Below are positions 35,392 through 44,837 of a DNA stretch of 64,000 nt, piece after piece. Numbering within the stretch: the stretch's first letter is position 1; each line of letters starts with the position of its first letter. A program made the position numbers and the translations under genes. Below the pieces are notes generated by a model. It was not told where the DNA came from, did no database searches, and worked only from the letters and a program-made list of their open reading frames with translations. This DNA is from Bacteroidota bacterium (GTDB taxonomy: Bacteria; Bacteroidota; Bacteroidia; 2-12-FULL-35-15). Location: the NCBI GenBank assembly GCA_947449315.1, contig CANFRC010000002.1:186001-250000 (forward strand), written 5' to 3'.

Positions 35392-35421
35392 GATATTTAT
35401 AGTTTAGTAATGATGGTAGGG

Positions 35422-35454
35422 CAAAGATAGGTATAAAAGTTACTAACAAACAAA
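35422..35454 (-). promoter_or_regulatory. Promoter of the 150-aa conserved gene
   Basis: On the minus strand TTTG (35454-35451), 21 bp, TATCTTTG (35429-35422). Both boxes match the Bacteroidota consensus. The start would lie about 27 bp before the ATG at 35391. The rest of the gap up to paaZ (about 35455-35767) is AT-rich and I see nothing else in it. Confidence 0.68.
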
Positions 35455-35767
35455 TATTTAGACTGCTGATTTTCAATTAACTACGACTGTTGAAAAAATG
35501 TAGACGAAATTGATTTTTTAACTACTAGCGGATTCAAGAGTTGGATTTGCGACTCGTTCTGTATTAATATATTGTTAATCAGGTAGTTGTGTTATTTATT
35601 TTATGTTAGAATTTGCTCGGTTTGTGTAAATTATTGGAAAATAAGGGTCTATTTTTTAATAAAAAATAGATAAAATTAGATTCATCTATTTTAATTTAAG
35701 GGCAGCCAATTTTATTAAAAATGGATATGTAAATAGAAAAATGCTGCAGAAGTCAGTTGGATTTTTT

Positions 35768-37813
35768 TCAATCCTGGTTCTTCTTTTTAACCATGGTCAA
35801 TATTGTAGCAATTGCGACAGTCTCTCCAGTTTCATCATACACATCTACTAACCATTTTACAATTCCTTTGGCGATATCGTTTTCGTCTTTTTTCTCCTGA
35901 TCTATTTTTTCTTTGCAAGTAAAACGAACTCCAATTTCAGCCCCAGGGTATACAGGTTTTGTGAACCTGCATTCATCGATCCCGTAATTCAATAATACTG
36001 GACCTTTTGGAGCATCAACAAACAAGCCCGCTGCGCGAGATAAGATGTAATATCCATGAGCAACACGTCCGGTGAATATTGTTCCGTCTAAAGAGTTTGC
36101 ATCCATGTGAGCATAAAACTTATCACCACTTAATTCAGCAAAAGCTTCAATGTTTTCTAAAGTAACTTTATGTTTTGCGGTGATCAGTGTTTCTCCGATT
36201 TCCAATTCTTCAAAATAACGTTTAAAAGGGTGTACATCAGTTAAAAAATATTTTCCACCGTATTGGTAGTTATTCGTGATATTGCTGATGGTAGTTGGTG
36301 AACCTTGAATTGCAGTGCGTTGCAGGTAATGGAATACACCACGTTTTCCACCCATTTCCTCACCACCGCCGGCACGTCCGGGACCACCGTGGGTTAATAA
36401 TGGCATTGGAGAACCGTGACCTGTACTTTCTTTCGCGCAATCAGCATTCAAAACCAAAATTCTACCATGCATGCATGCAGCGCCGATCACAAATTCCTTT
36501 GCAATTTTATCATCAGCAGTAATGATGGAGCAAACCAATGAACCTTTACCCATCTTCGCTAATTCAATTGCATCATCAATTGTTTTATAAGGCATAATGG
36601 TACTTACAGGGCCAAATGCTTCTAGGTTATGGCAATCCTGATATTTAAAAGGGTCTTTATTTAGGAATAATATTGGAGACATAAACGCTCCTTTATTTTT
36701 GTCGGCTCCAGTCACTTCAAATTTAGTCATGTCGCCAAAAACAATTTCTTGTGTTTTTGATAACTGCATCACTTTTTCAGCCACTTCTTTTAATTGTGTT
36801 TTTCCTGCTAATGAACCCATTCTTACACCTTCTACATTTGGGTCGCCAATAGTGGTTGTTGCCAAACGTTTGCCCAATGCAATTTGTACGTCTTCCACTA
36901 ATTTTTCAGGAACAATTATTCTGCGTATGGCAGTACATTTTTGTCCTGCTTTTGTGGTCATTTCACGTTGAACTTCTTTGATAAAAATATCAAACTCAGC
37001 GGTTCCTGGAACAGCGTCAGAGCCAAGAACGCAGCAATTCAGAGAATCAGCCTCCATATTAAATGGAACAGCTTCTTGTATCAATTTTGGGTGCGCTTTT
37101 AACATCATACCAGTACTAGCCGAGCCTGTGAATGTTACAATGTCTTGTGATTGAACGTGATCTAATATCCCATTGGCGCTTCCGCAAATTAATTGTAAAG
37201 CACCTTCAGGTAGTATTTTAGAAGCTGCAATTTCTTTTACTACCGCTTCCGTTAAAAATGAGGTAACTGTTGCAGGCTTAACAATTGCTGGAACACCTGC
37301 TAATAAATTGACAGCTATTTTTTCTAACATTCCCCATACAGGAAAATTGAATGCATTGATATGAATAGCCACTCCTTCCTTCGGAACACAAATGTGATGT
37401 CCTATGAACGTGCCGTTTTTACTAAGCTTTGCAGCATCACCATCTAGACAAAAAGTTTCATCCGGAAATTGTCTTCGAAGACTAGCGTATGTAAATAAAT
37501 TTCCGATACCCCCTTCAATATCAACCCAACTATCGGATCTTGTAGCACCTGTTGCCCAACTTACTGTATAAAAATTTTCTTTTTTTGATTGCAAATGAAT
37601 TGCGAGCGCTTTTAACATTCTTCCACGTTCTTGAAATGTCATTTTACGCAGTGCTGGTCCGCCCACTTTACGAGCGTAATGCATCATGTCGCCAAAATCT
37701 AGCCCTTTGCTACTAGCGGTTGTAATTTGTTCCCCGGTTATTGCATTAAATAATGCTTGTCCATCACCTTCTCCTGCAACCCATTTCCCTGAAGCGTAGT
37801 TTTGTAATTTCAT
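35768..37813 (-). CDS. paaZ: PaaZ: bifunctional aldehyde dehydrogenase / oxepin-CoA hydrolase
   Basis: A 681-aa fusion protein. Residues about 1-515 form an aldehyde dehydrogenase (VGGPALRK, TFTGSASTG, catalytic Cys in AGQKCTAIRR, GRAGGGEEMGGKRG). Residues about 525-681 form a MaoC-type hydratase (LSGDKFYAHMDANSLDGTIFTGRVAHGYYILS with the Asp-His pair). In phenylacetate degradation PaaZ opens the oxepin ring and oxidises the semialdehyde. The other paa genes are not in the window. Confidence 0.95.
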   Translation of the reverse strand: MKLQNYASGKWVAGEGDGQALFNAITGEQITTASSKGLDFGDMMHYARKVGGPALRKMTFQERGRMLKALAIHLQSKKENFYTVSWATGATRSDSWVDIEGGIGNLFTYASLRRQFPDETFCLDGDAAKLSKNGTFIGHHICVPKEGVAIHINAFNFPVWGMLEKIAVNLLAGVPAIVKPATVTSFLTEAVVKEIAASKILPEGALQLICGSANGILDHVQSQDIVTFTGSASTGMMLKAHPKLIQEAVPFNMEADSLNCCVLGSDAVPGTAEFDIFIKEVQREMTTKAGQKCTAIRRIIVPEKLVEDVQIALGKRLATTTIGDPNVEGVRMGSLAGKTQLKEVAEKVMQLSKTQEIVFGDMTKFEVTGADKNKGAFMSPILFLNKDPFKYQDCHNLEAFGPVSTIMPYKTIDDAIELAKMGKGSLVCSIITADDKIAKEFVIGAACMHGRILVLNADCAKESTGHGSPMPLLTHGGPGRAGGGEEMGGKRGVFHYLQRTAIQGSPTTISNITNNYQYGGKYFLTDVHPFKRYFEELEIGETLITAKHKVTLENIEAFAELSGDKFYAHMDANSLDGTIFTGRVAHGYYILSRAAGLFVDAPKGPVLLNYGIDECRFTKPVYPGAEIGVRFTCKEKIDQEKKDENDIAKGIVKWLVDVYDETGETVAIATILTMVKKKNQD

Positions 37814-38005
37814 AAAAATTGTTTTTATTTTTTACGTTTTTGAATGAACTAAAATTACTAATTTTTGCTTAGAAAAAGAGAAAAATTATTAATCTTAATG
37901 GCCTTACTAACAGCTGATTATTATAAGCTGTAAATATTATTACCTTTGCTTTATTATTAAATGTAGTGAAACGTAAGTGGCGTTTTTCGGACAAGAAATT
38001 AAATA

Positions 38006-38380
38006 ATGATTATAGGTATAGGAACAGATATAGCTGAGGTTGCACGTATTGCTAATAGCATTGAAAATAATAGCTTTAAAGAGAAAGTGTTTTCAAAAGC
38101 TGAAATAGTATATTGTGAAGGCAAGGTAAATAAGGCAGAAAGTTATGCTGCGCGTTTTGCTGCCAAAGAAGCTTTTTTTAAAGCTCTAGGTACAGGGTGG
38201 AGAGGGGGAGTTGCTTTTAATGAGGTAGAGGTTGTAAATGACGAACTGGGCAAACCTAGTATCAACGTAATTGGAACAACAGCCGATTTAATTAAAGATA
38301 GAAACATAAAAAATATTCACGTATCGCTCTCTCACATCAAAGAGATTGCAATGGCTACTATTATTTTAGAAGGAAGTTAG
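38006..38380 (+). CDS. acpS: Holo-[acyl-carrier-protein] synthase
   Basis: A 124-aa phosphopantetheinyl transferase that activates ACP for fatty-acid synthesis. Conserved blocks are GIGTDIAEVARI with the metal-binding Asp, RFAAKEAFFKALGTG with Lys-Glu and the C-terminal HVSLSHIKEIAMATIIL. The length is normal. A TACCTTTG box lies at 37941-37948, upstream of the ATG at 38006. Confidence 0.95.
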   Translation: MIIGIGTDIAEVARIANSIENNSFKEKVFSKAEIVYCEGKVNKAESYAARFAAKEAFFKALGTGWRGGVAFNEVEVVNDELGKPSINVIGTTADLIKDRNIKNIHVSLSHIKEIAMATIILEGS

Positions 38381-38389
38381 CTGCTTCAA

Positions 38390-39595
38390 TTAATAGGCGT
38401 AATCTTTTAGGTAATCAAAACCTGTTGTCAGTTTTCCTTCTTTGCAAATACTTGCACGTTCAATAATGCCATCCGTATCATTCAGAATGATACTTGGCAA
38501 TACACGTTCCATCAGATCTTTTCCAAAATCATCACTTGCGTCACGAGGTAACTCACACGGCAAATTATCTACAGCCATAATGCAAACGGTATCTTTATTG
38601 AAAGGAAGATCTTCTTTATCCTCTTTGATATTGTATCCGTAAAATGGTTTATCAATAGAAGTCGATCGAATTGTTGTTGGCACAGAACCATCAATATCGC
38701 ATGTGATATCAGCAATTACACTGATATGGAAATCAGGTTCCTTCATATCAGAAAGTTCAAACATTTTAGGCGCGCGAGGGTCCCAATAGTGTGCTGAGAT
38801 ATAAATATCTGTCGCCTTTGCATATTTTGCAAAAGTAGATTCAAAATGTTCAGGGTGGCTGAAAAAATCCTGAAGGTCAAAATTGTGATCACCTTTTCTT
38901 TCAACATAATCACGAGGATTTAATTGACAATAAACAGGTTCACGGAAGGATGCCATTAAAAATTCATCGGGAGTTACTTTACGAATACGCAATGCACTTA
39001 ATGTTTCGATGACACCATTTGCAACACGTCCGCCACCGGTCAATACGATCTTAATATTCGGAAGTTTAACACGTTTTAGTTCCTCTTCCATTTCTGCTCT
39101 GTCTCTACAAATGTTTGCAGGTTTTAGTTGAAACAAATCATATTTTTTTCCGTACCCTAAGATGCCATTGTAAGCTCCTACAATTCCTGCAAAGCGGCCA
39201 AAACCAATGATACGGTTATGATTCTTATCGGTTAAGGTCTCATAATCGATCATTTGAATTTTCTTTTCAATCAATGCTTTCATCAATTTTTGATTGTGTG
39301 GTTGCTTTTTGATGGTATGAGAAAAGAAGAAGTATTTTTTATTGGGAAGAAGCAAATCTTTAGGAACTTCTTTTACACCCATTAATATATCGCAATCACT
39401 TAAATCTTCTTTCAACGGAACTCCGAAAGCAGTATATTCAGCATCTTCATAACAACGCACTTTGCTGGGTTGAACAACAATCTCTATGTGAGGATATTTT
39501 CTTATTAAGTCGGCACAAATTAATGGTGTTAATGGTACTCTTTTATCTATAGGACTTTTTTCTTCGCGAAGAACGCCAATCTTTAATTTTGCCAT
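38390..39595 (-). CDS. NAD(P)-dependent oxidoreductase, alanine/saccharopine dehydrogenase family
   Basis: A protein of about 401 aa with the N-terminal alanine-dehydrogenase/transhydrogenase fold: KIGVLREEKSPIDKRVPLTP and CDILMGVKEVP. The nucleotide-binding motif is VLTGGGRVANGVIE. Later blocks include SVIADITCDIDGSVP and YNIKEDKEDLPFNKDT. The family includes saccharopine dehydrogenases acting in lysine metabolism. The actual substrate is not resolvable. A Met two codons upstream (39601) is an alternative start. Confidence 0.82.
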   Translation of the reverse strand: MAKLKIGVLREEKSPIDKRVPLTPLICADLIRKYPHIEIVVQPSKVRCYEDAEYTAFGVPLKEDLSDCDILMGVKEVPKDLLLPNKKYFFFSHTIKKQPHNQKLMKALIEKKIQMIDYETLTDKNHNRIIGFGRFAGIVGAYNGILGYGKKYDLFQLKPANICRDRAEMEEELKRVKLPNIKIVLTGGGRVANGVIETLSALRIRKVTPDEFLMASFREPVYCQLNPRDYVERKGDHNFDLQDFFSHPEHFESTFAKYAKATDIYISAHYWDPRAPKMFELSDMKEPDFHISVIADITCDIDGSVPTTIRSTSIDKPFYGYNIKEDKEDLPFNKDTVCIMAVDNLPCELPRDASDDFGKDLMERVLPSIILNDTDGIIERASICKEGKLTTGFDYLKDYAY

Positions 39596-39706
39596 ATTCA
39601 TAAATATTGATCGGTAAAGATACTAATTATAAGCTATTAATATGAATACGATGGGATAGGAATACTTGTTTCAATATTAAATCTTGAAATTTATACTACA
39701 TATAAA

Positions 39707-39738
39707 ATTGACAAGCGGGTTTTGTTTTTGTATCTTTG
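39707..39738 (+). promoter_or_regulatory. Promoter of tmRNA
   Basis: ATTG at 39707-39710, 20 bp, TATCTTTG at 39731-39738. Transcription would start near 39743, about 18 nt before the mature 5' end. Confidence 0.68.
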
Positions 39739-39760
39739 TAATTATAAAGTTCTTTAAAAT

Positions 39761-40123
39761 GGGGTCGTACGGTATTGACAGCGTTGCGATTTTTTTGTAA
39801 GCATGTCGTGTGTTGTGAATATGGCACGTAAATCCTAATTCTCAAAATTCTATCTGGCGAGTCTAACTTGTCTATGGCTGCTTAATACCAAGTATTAAGT
39901 GCCGTTGTTTCCGGAGAAGCTTTGATCTTCAGCGTTTCCTGTGAAGCATTACAAATGAAGAAATAGTTGCGGAGCGCTTTGATCCGTGGCGAGATACAGA
40001 AGCTAAGTATATTTTGTGGCCTGCAGGTTTGCCTGAAATATATCGAAAATTAAATATCTGATACACATGTAGAAAGCATCTTAATACGATGTTTGGACGA
40101 GAGTTCGAATCTCTCCGACTCCA
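39761..40123 (+). ncRNA. ssrA: tmRNA (transfer-messenger RNA)
   Basis: The 5' end GGGGTCG pairs with CGACTCC at 40116-40122 (one G-T pair), giving a 7-bp acceptor stem; the discriminator A is at 40123 and CCA is not encoded. The T arm GAGAGTTCGAATCTCTC is complete. The tag reading frame begins at GGC 39856 and ends at TAA 39883-39885, giving the peptide GESNLSMAA. The tag ending MAA is a variant of the usual ALAA. Together with SmpB this RNA rescues stalled ribosomes. Confidence 0.93.
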
Positions 40124-40127
40124 CTCG

Positions 40128-40170
40128 GAGGGAAGATTCTGAAAATTCAGATTTCTTCCCTTCTTTTTTT
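40128..40170 (+). terminator. Rho-independent terminator after tmRNA
   Basis: GGGAAGA (40130-40136) pairs with TCTTCCC (40154-40160), with TCTGAA/TTCAGA extending the stem, followed by TTCTTTTTTT. A strong hairpin lies directly after the tmRNA 3' end. Confidence 0.9.
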
Positions 40171-40354
40171 GCCTCATCCTTTGTTTTTATTGCTTGATCA
40201 CTTTCCTTTTAGCTCCTATGATGCATTCATTTTATTGATGCCAATCAACACCTCTGTTTTTCTTCATTTTCAATAAAAGATAATTTTAAAATGGTAAACA
40301 AATGTTTCACTATTTTGTTTGACTATAAGATTATTATGTCAAATAAAAATTAAA

Positions 40355-40822
40355 ATGTTACATACTCTAAAAACGACTCAAATTTTAAAAAGTGACATGG
40401 ATACTGTTTGGGAGTTCATGAGTTCTCCAAAGAATCTTGCGCGTATAACGCCCGATTACATGGGGTTTCAGATACTTTCAGATGAAGAAGATTTAAAGGA
40501 AATGTATTCGGGGCAACTAATTGAGTATTATGTTACGCCAGTAATGGGCATTAAAATGCACTGGGTTACCGAAATCACGCATGTGCAAGACAAACATTAT
40601 TTTGTAGATGAACAACGCTTTGGTCCTTATGCTTTGTGGCATCACAAGCATTTTTTGAAAGAAGTGCCCGAGGGCATTGAGATGACAGATATTATTCATT
40701 ATAAAATTCCCTTTGGATTTATTGGTAGAATAGCCAACACGTTGTTCATTAAAAAGAAAGTGAAAGAAATCTTTGATCACAGATATTCAATTTTAGAAGA
40801 ACTTTTTAATCATGGAAAATAA
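40355..40822 (+). CDS. SRPBCC family (START-like) protein
   Basis: A 155-aa protein when started at the ATG at 40355; an upstream Met at 40319 exists but lies in a poor context. It opens with the family pattern TTQILKSDMDTVWEFMSSPKNLARITPDYMGF and contains KMHWVTEITHVQDKHYFVDEQRFGPYALWHH and the final IANTLFIKKKVKEIFDHR. The fold is a hydrophobic ligand-binding cavity. The function is unknown. It overlaps the next gene by 11 bp and starts a tight operon of four. Confidence 0.82.
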   Translation: MLHTLKTTQILKSDMDTVWEFMSSPKNLARITPDYMGFQILSDEEDLKEMYSGQLIEYYVTPVMGIKMHWVTEITHVQDKHYFVDEQRFGPYALWHHKHFLKEVPEGIEMTDIIHYKIPFGFIGRIANTLFIKKKVKEIFDHRYSILEELFNHGK

Positions 40823-41165
40823 CGATATAAATTTCTGTTACTACAGCGGATTGCCTTCTCCTATGGCTTATCAAGAGATCTCAGAGGGGGAGAAAGAATT
40901 AAGTCTGTTGGAAGTAGATCGTGTTATTGAAATGGCTTGGGAAGACCGAACGCCTTTTGAAGCAATTGAATATCAATTTGGGTTGAAAGAATCGGATGTA
41001 AAAGCATTGATGAAAAGTAATTTAACATTTAAAAGCTATAAGCTATGGCGAAATCGTGTTCAAAGCTGTAATACCAAGCATGTACAAAAACGAAACAACC
41101 ATATAAACAGGTTTAAAAGTAATTTGCAGCGCATTATTACTGGTAATAAAATTTCTAAACGATGA
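40812..41165 (+). CDS. DUF2805 / TIGR03643 family protein
   Basis: A 117-aa protein whose core LSLLEVDRVIEMAWEDRTPFEAIEYQFGLKESDV, helix-turn-helix-like in pattern, and SYKLWRNRVQ are the family signature. The C-terminal half is basic with KHVQKRNNH. The role is unknown. It overlaps both neighbours (11 bp and 4 bp). Confidence 0.85.
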   Translation: MENNDINFCYYSGLPSPMAYQEISEGEKELSLLEVDRVIEMAWEDRTPFEAIEYQFGLKESDVKALMKSNLTFKSYKLWRNRVQSCNTKHVQKRNNHINRFKSNLQRIITGNKISKR

Positions 41166-41863
41166 GTGATTCGACAAAAACTTATTTATTTGCTGGGGCT
41201 TCAAGCGCTATTGCTCTTGAAACGGCTAAACTCCTTCAGCTAAAAGGGGCAAAGATTATTGGTTTAAGTACAAAAATAATCGAAGGTACCTATGATGCCT
41301 TTTTTCAGGTTGAAAAATATGATTTCAATAAATTTCCTGCTATAAATGAAACGATAGATGGTCTTGTCTATTTTCCGGGCACCATTAATCTAAAACCATT
41401 TGCTAGACTTACATCAGCCGATTTTTTAGCTGATCTCGAGATCAATGCATTGGGCGCTGCTGCCTTTGTTCAAGCCTATTTAACTAATTTAAAGAACTCG
41501 GAAAATGCTTCTGTCGTATTTATTAGCTCAGTTGCAGCGGGTATAGGCATGCCCTTTCATTCATCAGTGTCCTTATCAAAAGGAGCAATTGAAGGATTAA
41601 CAAAGGCGCTAGCCGCCGAGCTCGCGCCACGCATTCGTGTAAATTGTGTAGCACCTTCACTCGTGAATACTCCATTAGCCACTAAATTTATTAATACTCC
41701 AGAGAAAGTTGAATTGATGGAAAAGAAAAATCCGCTTCGTAAAGTAGGCGCAGCAAAAGATGTTGCACATGCCATCACTTTTTTATTGTCGGAAGAATCG
41801 GCTTGGGTAAGCGGACAAGTGTTTGCTGTTGATGGGGGAATGAGCACCTTAAAAAATACATAA
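41162..41863 (+). CDS. Short-chain dehydrogenase/reductase
   Basis: A 233-aa SDR oxidoreductase. The cofactor loop is LFAGASSAIALE, the catalytic region shows VVFISSVAAG, then Ser and Lys in SVSLSKGAIEGLTKAL. The expected catalytic Tyr (Y-x3-K) is replaced by S-L-S-K, so activity is uncertain. The C-terminus SAWVSGQVFAVDGGM is standard. It starts within the DUF2805 gene by an ATGA overlap. Confidence 0.87.
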   Translation: MSDSTKTYLFAGASSAIALETAKLLQLKGAKIIGLSTKIIEGTYDAFFQVEKYDFNKFPAINETIDGLVYFPGTINLKPFARLTSADFLADLEINALGAAAFVQAYLTNLKNSENASVVFISSVAAGIGMPFHSSVSLSKGAIEGLTKALAAELAPRIRVNCVAPSLVNTPLATKFINTPEKVELMEKKNPLRKVGAAKDVAHAITFLLSEESAWVSGQVFAVDGGMSTLKNT

Positions 41864-41865
41864 AA

Positions 41866-42504
41866 ATGATTTCTACACATTTAACCTTCGATGATCTGAT
41901 GCAATGGGAACATCGAAAACGAGCTAATTTTGTTAATGCTATTGGCGGTTTTAAAAGCGTATGTTTGATAGGAACAAAAAATAAAGTAAGACAAACGAAT
42001 CTGGCCATTTTTAATTCGATTGTGCATATCGGTGCAAACCCTCCTTTAATCGGATTCTTCATAAGACCCGATTCTGTTGAGCGTCACACTTTGGAAAATA
42101 TTGTTGAAACAGGTGTTTATACCATCAACCATATTCATCCAAACATATATGTTCAAGCACATCAAACATCTGCTAGATATCCTCGAAATGTATCAGAATT
42201 TACGAAGGCAAATTTAACGGAGGAATATTTGAATGATTTTTTTGCTCCATTCGTTCAAGAATCAACTTTAAAAATAGGCGTTAAGTTTAAAGAAAAAATA
42301 GATATTTCTCTCAATGGCACATGCCTATTAATAGGTGAAATAAAAAGCGCTCATATCCCCAAAGAGAGTTTAACAGATGATGGTTTTATTGATCTCGAAG
42401 CATCAGGTACAATTACCTGTAGTGGATTAGATTCCTATCATACTACCCACAAACTCGCCAGGTTATCCTATGCAAAACCGGATCAATGGCCCTCTCATAT
42501 CTAA
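41866..42504 (+). CDS. Flavin reductase-like domain protein
   Basis: A 212-aa FMN-binding protein of the flavin reductase/DIM6-NTAB family. Typical blocks are QTNLAIFNSIVHIGANPPLIGFFIRP and TGVYTINHIHPN. It ends the operon started by the SRPBCC gene, 2 bp after the SDR stop. The group may supply reduced flavin to a partner enzyme, but no photolyase or monooxygenase is encoded here. Confidence 0.85.
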   Translation: MISTHLTFDDLMQWEHRKRANFVNAIGGFKSVCLIGTKNKVRQTNLAIFNSIVHIGANPPLIGFFIRPDSVERHTLENIVETGVYTINHIHPNIYVQAHQTSARYPRNVSEFTKANLTEEYLNDFFAPFVQESTLKIGVKFKEKIDISLNGTCLLIGEIKSAHIPKESLTDDGFIDLEASGTITCSGLDSYHTTHKLARLSYAKPDQWPSHI

Positions 42505-42565
42505 AAAGGTTATGCAATAAGTTAAAGTGCTTTTTCATGTTTTCCTAATCGCTGAGCATGGTTCT

Positions 42566-43717
42566 TTATTTTATCAGCTTGTTGATTGTTGAGGTTATAA
42601 ATGCTGATTTTGAGACCGAATTCATTATTCCCAAGTCTTCTACCAAAGTAGTTTCTTCATTTAAAAAAGTTAATAAATTTTCGATCTTATTCTTTTCAAA
42701 TAAAGAGGTAAATAATTCATCTGCAGGAATTTTATTTCGATTCATAACATCCAGCAGTACTCGATCAAATAACTTAAACTTGGAATTCCTGGAATATGAA
42801 TTTAATTTTTTGTTTTGCTCTAATTGATGTATGATTTTGGAAACATGTTTTTGAATGAAGTAGAAAGTGTATCCAGTACTTGGTTTACTGCTGCCTCCCG
42901 CTATCCCTATGTTTATTACTTTGTCTCCATATGGATTTGTGAATTCACTTTCCATCATAGGTATCGTACCCGATTCAGTTTCAAGAAGACTATAATCTTG
43001 AATTTTTAATTTATTTGTAATGTATTCTTTTAACTTTTGATCATACGCCTCTTCTTTTAAAGCGGTAGGCGAAAATCCGGTGTATTCAATTAATGCTTTA
43101 TTTTTAGAGAACGGAAGGATATAGAAAAATCTGCAATCGTTGTGTTGTTCTGTTCTGAAATCCATAAATACAGGACATCTTTCATCGAACAGTTCTTCTT
43201 TTGTTTCTATGAGTAAGCCTTTGAAATGCTGAACAAAATTTACATGTTTAGCTTTAGTATTTGGATTTCTGAAAGCGCTATTGAAAATATAATTTGATTG
43301 GTATAGGCAGTTTTCCGTTTTTAAGAATCCCTTTGATTGTTCTGTTCCTATTTCTTTGATCGTATCCGTAATGATATCAAATCGACTATCGTTTTTGATT
43401 TCATTTAGGCAGTAGTTGTAAAAATCCAGACCTCTGATCATTACATACGTATATGGTTTTAAGAGGATTTTTTTTTGGAAGGTAGTGCTTTTGAATTCAA
43501 ATTGATTCCATTTTTTGAAAATAATTTCTTCAAACCAGGTATGGTTTTCCTTCGTCCAGAAACACCACGTACGGTCATTTTTATTTTTAAGATCTTTATC
43601 AATTAACAAGATTTTTTCAAACTTTACACTTGACCTTTTTAATTGCATCGCCAAGGAAAGACCTGCTGCTCCTGTTCCTGCAATTATAAAGTCGTATGTT
43701 TTTGTCTTGTTTGTCAA
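42566..43717 (-). CDS. crtY: Lycopene beta-cyclase
   Basis: A 383-aa flavoprotein-fold cyclase of the CrtY/CrtL type. The dinucleotide motif is IIAGTGAAGLSLAMQL; DRTWCFWT and FMDFRT are family blocks, and GIAGGSSKPSTGYTF is the C-terminal motif. It cyclises the ends of lycopene to beta-ionone rings. It is the last gene of the minus-strand carotenoid arm (crtD, cruF-like, crtZ, crtY). Confidence 0.92.
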   Translation of the reverse strand: MTNKTKTYDFIIAGTGAAGLSLAMQLKRSSVKFEKILLIDKDLKNKNDRTWCFWTKENHTWFEEIIFKKWNQFEFKSTTFQKKILLKPYTYVMIRGLDFYNYCLNEIKNDSRFDIITDTIKEIGTEQSKGFLKTENCLYQSNYIFNSAFRNPNTKAKHVNFVQHFKGLLIETKEELFDERCPVFMDFRTEQHNDCRFFYILPFSKNKALIEYTGFSPTALKEEAYDQKLKEYITNKLKIQDYSLLETESGTIPMMESEFTNPYGDKVINIGIAGGSSKPSTGYTFYFIQKHVSKIIHQLEQNKKLNSYSRNSKFKLFDRVLLDVMNRNKIPADELFTSLFEKNKIENLLTFLNEETTLVEDLGIMNSVSKSAFITSTINKLIK

Positions 43718-43725
43718 GGATGATT

Positions 43726-44208
43726 TTATTTTTGTGTTGCTTTTAGTTTACGAGCTTCTCCAAAATATTTTGGATGAATAAAAAGCATTCCGAAACTCTC
43801 CCCGTCTTCTTTTCCGATATGTTTGTGATGCATTTTGTGCGCTCTTCTTAAAGCAAGCACATAAAGGTTAGTCGATTTTGTTAGAATTTTGAATCGTTGA
43901 TGAATGATTATATCATGAACAAAAAAATAGGCTAGGCCATATAGGGCAATTCCAAAACCAACCCAGGTATACCACTTGTAATTGTTCATCATCCCGAACA
44001 TAATACAAAGCCAGCTTGGAACAGCATAGACTAGAAAAAAGACATCATTTCTCTCGAACCAACTTTTGTGGTCTTTTTTGTGGTGATCGGCATGAAAATA
44101 CCACATCAGTCCATGCATGATGAATTTATGATTGGCCCAAGCAGAAAACTCTGTAAGAACAAATGTGAATAGTACAATCCCTAAATTTATTAAATGTTGA
44201 TTTTCCAT
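43726..44208 (-). CDS. crtZ: Beta-carotene hydroxylase
   Basis: A 160-aa membrane di-iron hydroxylase of the CrtZ type. The histidine clusters are HKFIMHG, HADHHKKDH and HDIIIHQRF plus HKMHHKH. Helices of about 20 residues alternate with these. The enzyme adds the 3-hydroxyl to beta-ionone rings. It lies 8 bp upstream of crtY and 4 bp from the cruF-like gene. Confidence 0.93.
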   Translation of the reverse strand: MENQHLINLGIVLFTFVLTEFSAWANHKFIMHGLMWYFHADHHKKDHKSWFERNDVFFLVYAVPSWLCIMFGMMNNYKWYTWVGFGIALYGLAYFFVHDIIIHQRFKILTKSTNLYVLALRRAHKMHHKHIGKEDGESFGMLFIHPKYFGEARKLKATQK

Positions 44209-44212
44209 GGGA

Positions 44213-44836
44213 TTAAATTAATGTGTATATCGTTCCAAAAAAAAGTATTTGTAAGGTCAAAACAATAATGGATGCTTTGTAGTTCCCATTTTTTAGGGCG
44301 TTTGAAAACAGTAAGCTGGTGCAAAATGAGATAAAGAACCACGCTAAATAATTTTGAACACCCGCTTTACCACCGCTAAAATACCAGAAATCTAATTTCC
44401 CAGCAAGTTGTTCCATGATGAAGTCGATACCTGTAACAACTGTTGCGCAAATGAAGGCTGAATAATATTTTTTATCCGTAATACGTTGCGCAACTATTGA
44501 CCCAGAACTTATTAGTAGTGCCCAATTTACAGCTATAATAAGAGGTACATTCATTAGTTTTATTCCCAATATATTTCCATAATAATATGCTCCGAATAGA
44601 TATCCGGTTTTAACTCCCACCGCTTCAACCATAAATCCTATCAAGGAAATGATACAAAATGCAATGTAAAATTTCTTTTCTTTAAGTGGTTGGTTGAGAA
44701 GGAATACGACAGACGTTAGTAGTAATGAATAGGGCGTTAGTGGCATGAAAAAGTTAGGTTTCATAACAAAGCCAATTGCTCCTGAAACGTAAACAAGAAT
44801 TAAAAAATACAATCCTGATATTTTTATTCGTTCCAT
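44213..44836 (-). CDS. CruF-like carotenoid 1,2-hydratase (carotenoid biosynthesis protein)
   Basis: A 207-aa protein with about six membrane helices of the PF04240-type family, which includes CruF and bisanhydrobacterioruberin hydratase. The blocks GVKTGYLFGAYYYG and IDFIMEQLAGKLDFWYF are characteristic. CruF adds water to the psi-end of gamma-carotene. It lies between crtD and crtZ, as in saproxanthin or myxol clusters. Confidence 0.85.
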   Translation of the reverse strand: MERIKISGLYFLILVYVSGAIGFVMKPNFFMPLTPYSLLLTSVVFLLNQPLKEKKFYIAFCIISLIGFMVEAVGVKTGYLFGAYYYGNILGIKLMNVPLIIAVNWALLISSGSIVAQRITDKKYYSAFICATVVTGIDFIMEQLAGKLDFWYFSGGKAGVQNYLAWFFISFCTSLLFSNALKNGNYKASIIVLTLQILFFGTIYTLI

Positions 44837-44837
44837 T

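Noticed and set aside
39929-40177. 82-codon frame on the minus strand in the tmRNA region
   Set aside because: It runs across the tmRNA 3' half and the terminator. The tmRNA ends and tag explain the sequence.
40207-40250. TGATGCATTCA near 40220 as a site of the same regulon
   Set aside because: The centre is N5 not N6, and no -7 box is at the right distance.
42558-42827. Plus-strand frames over the crtY gene
   Set aside because: crtY on the minus strand has full family motifs; the plus frames have none.
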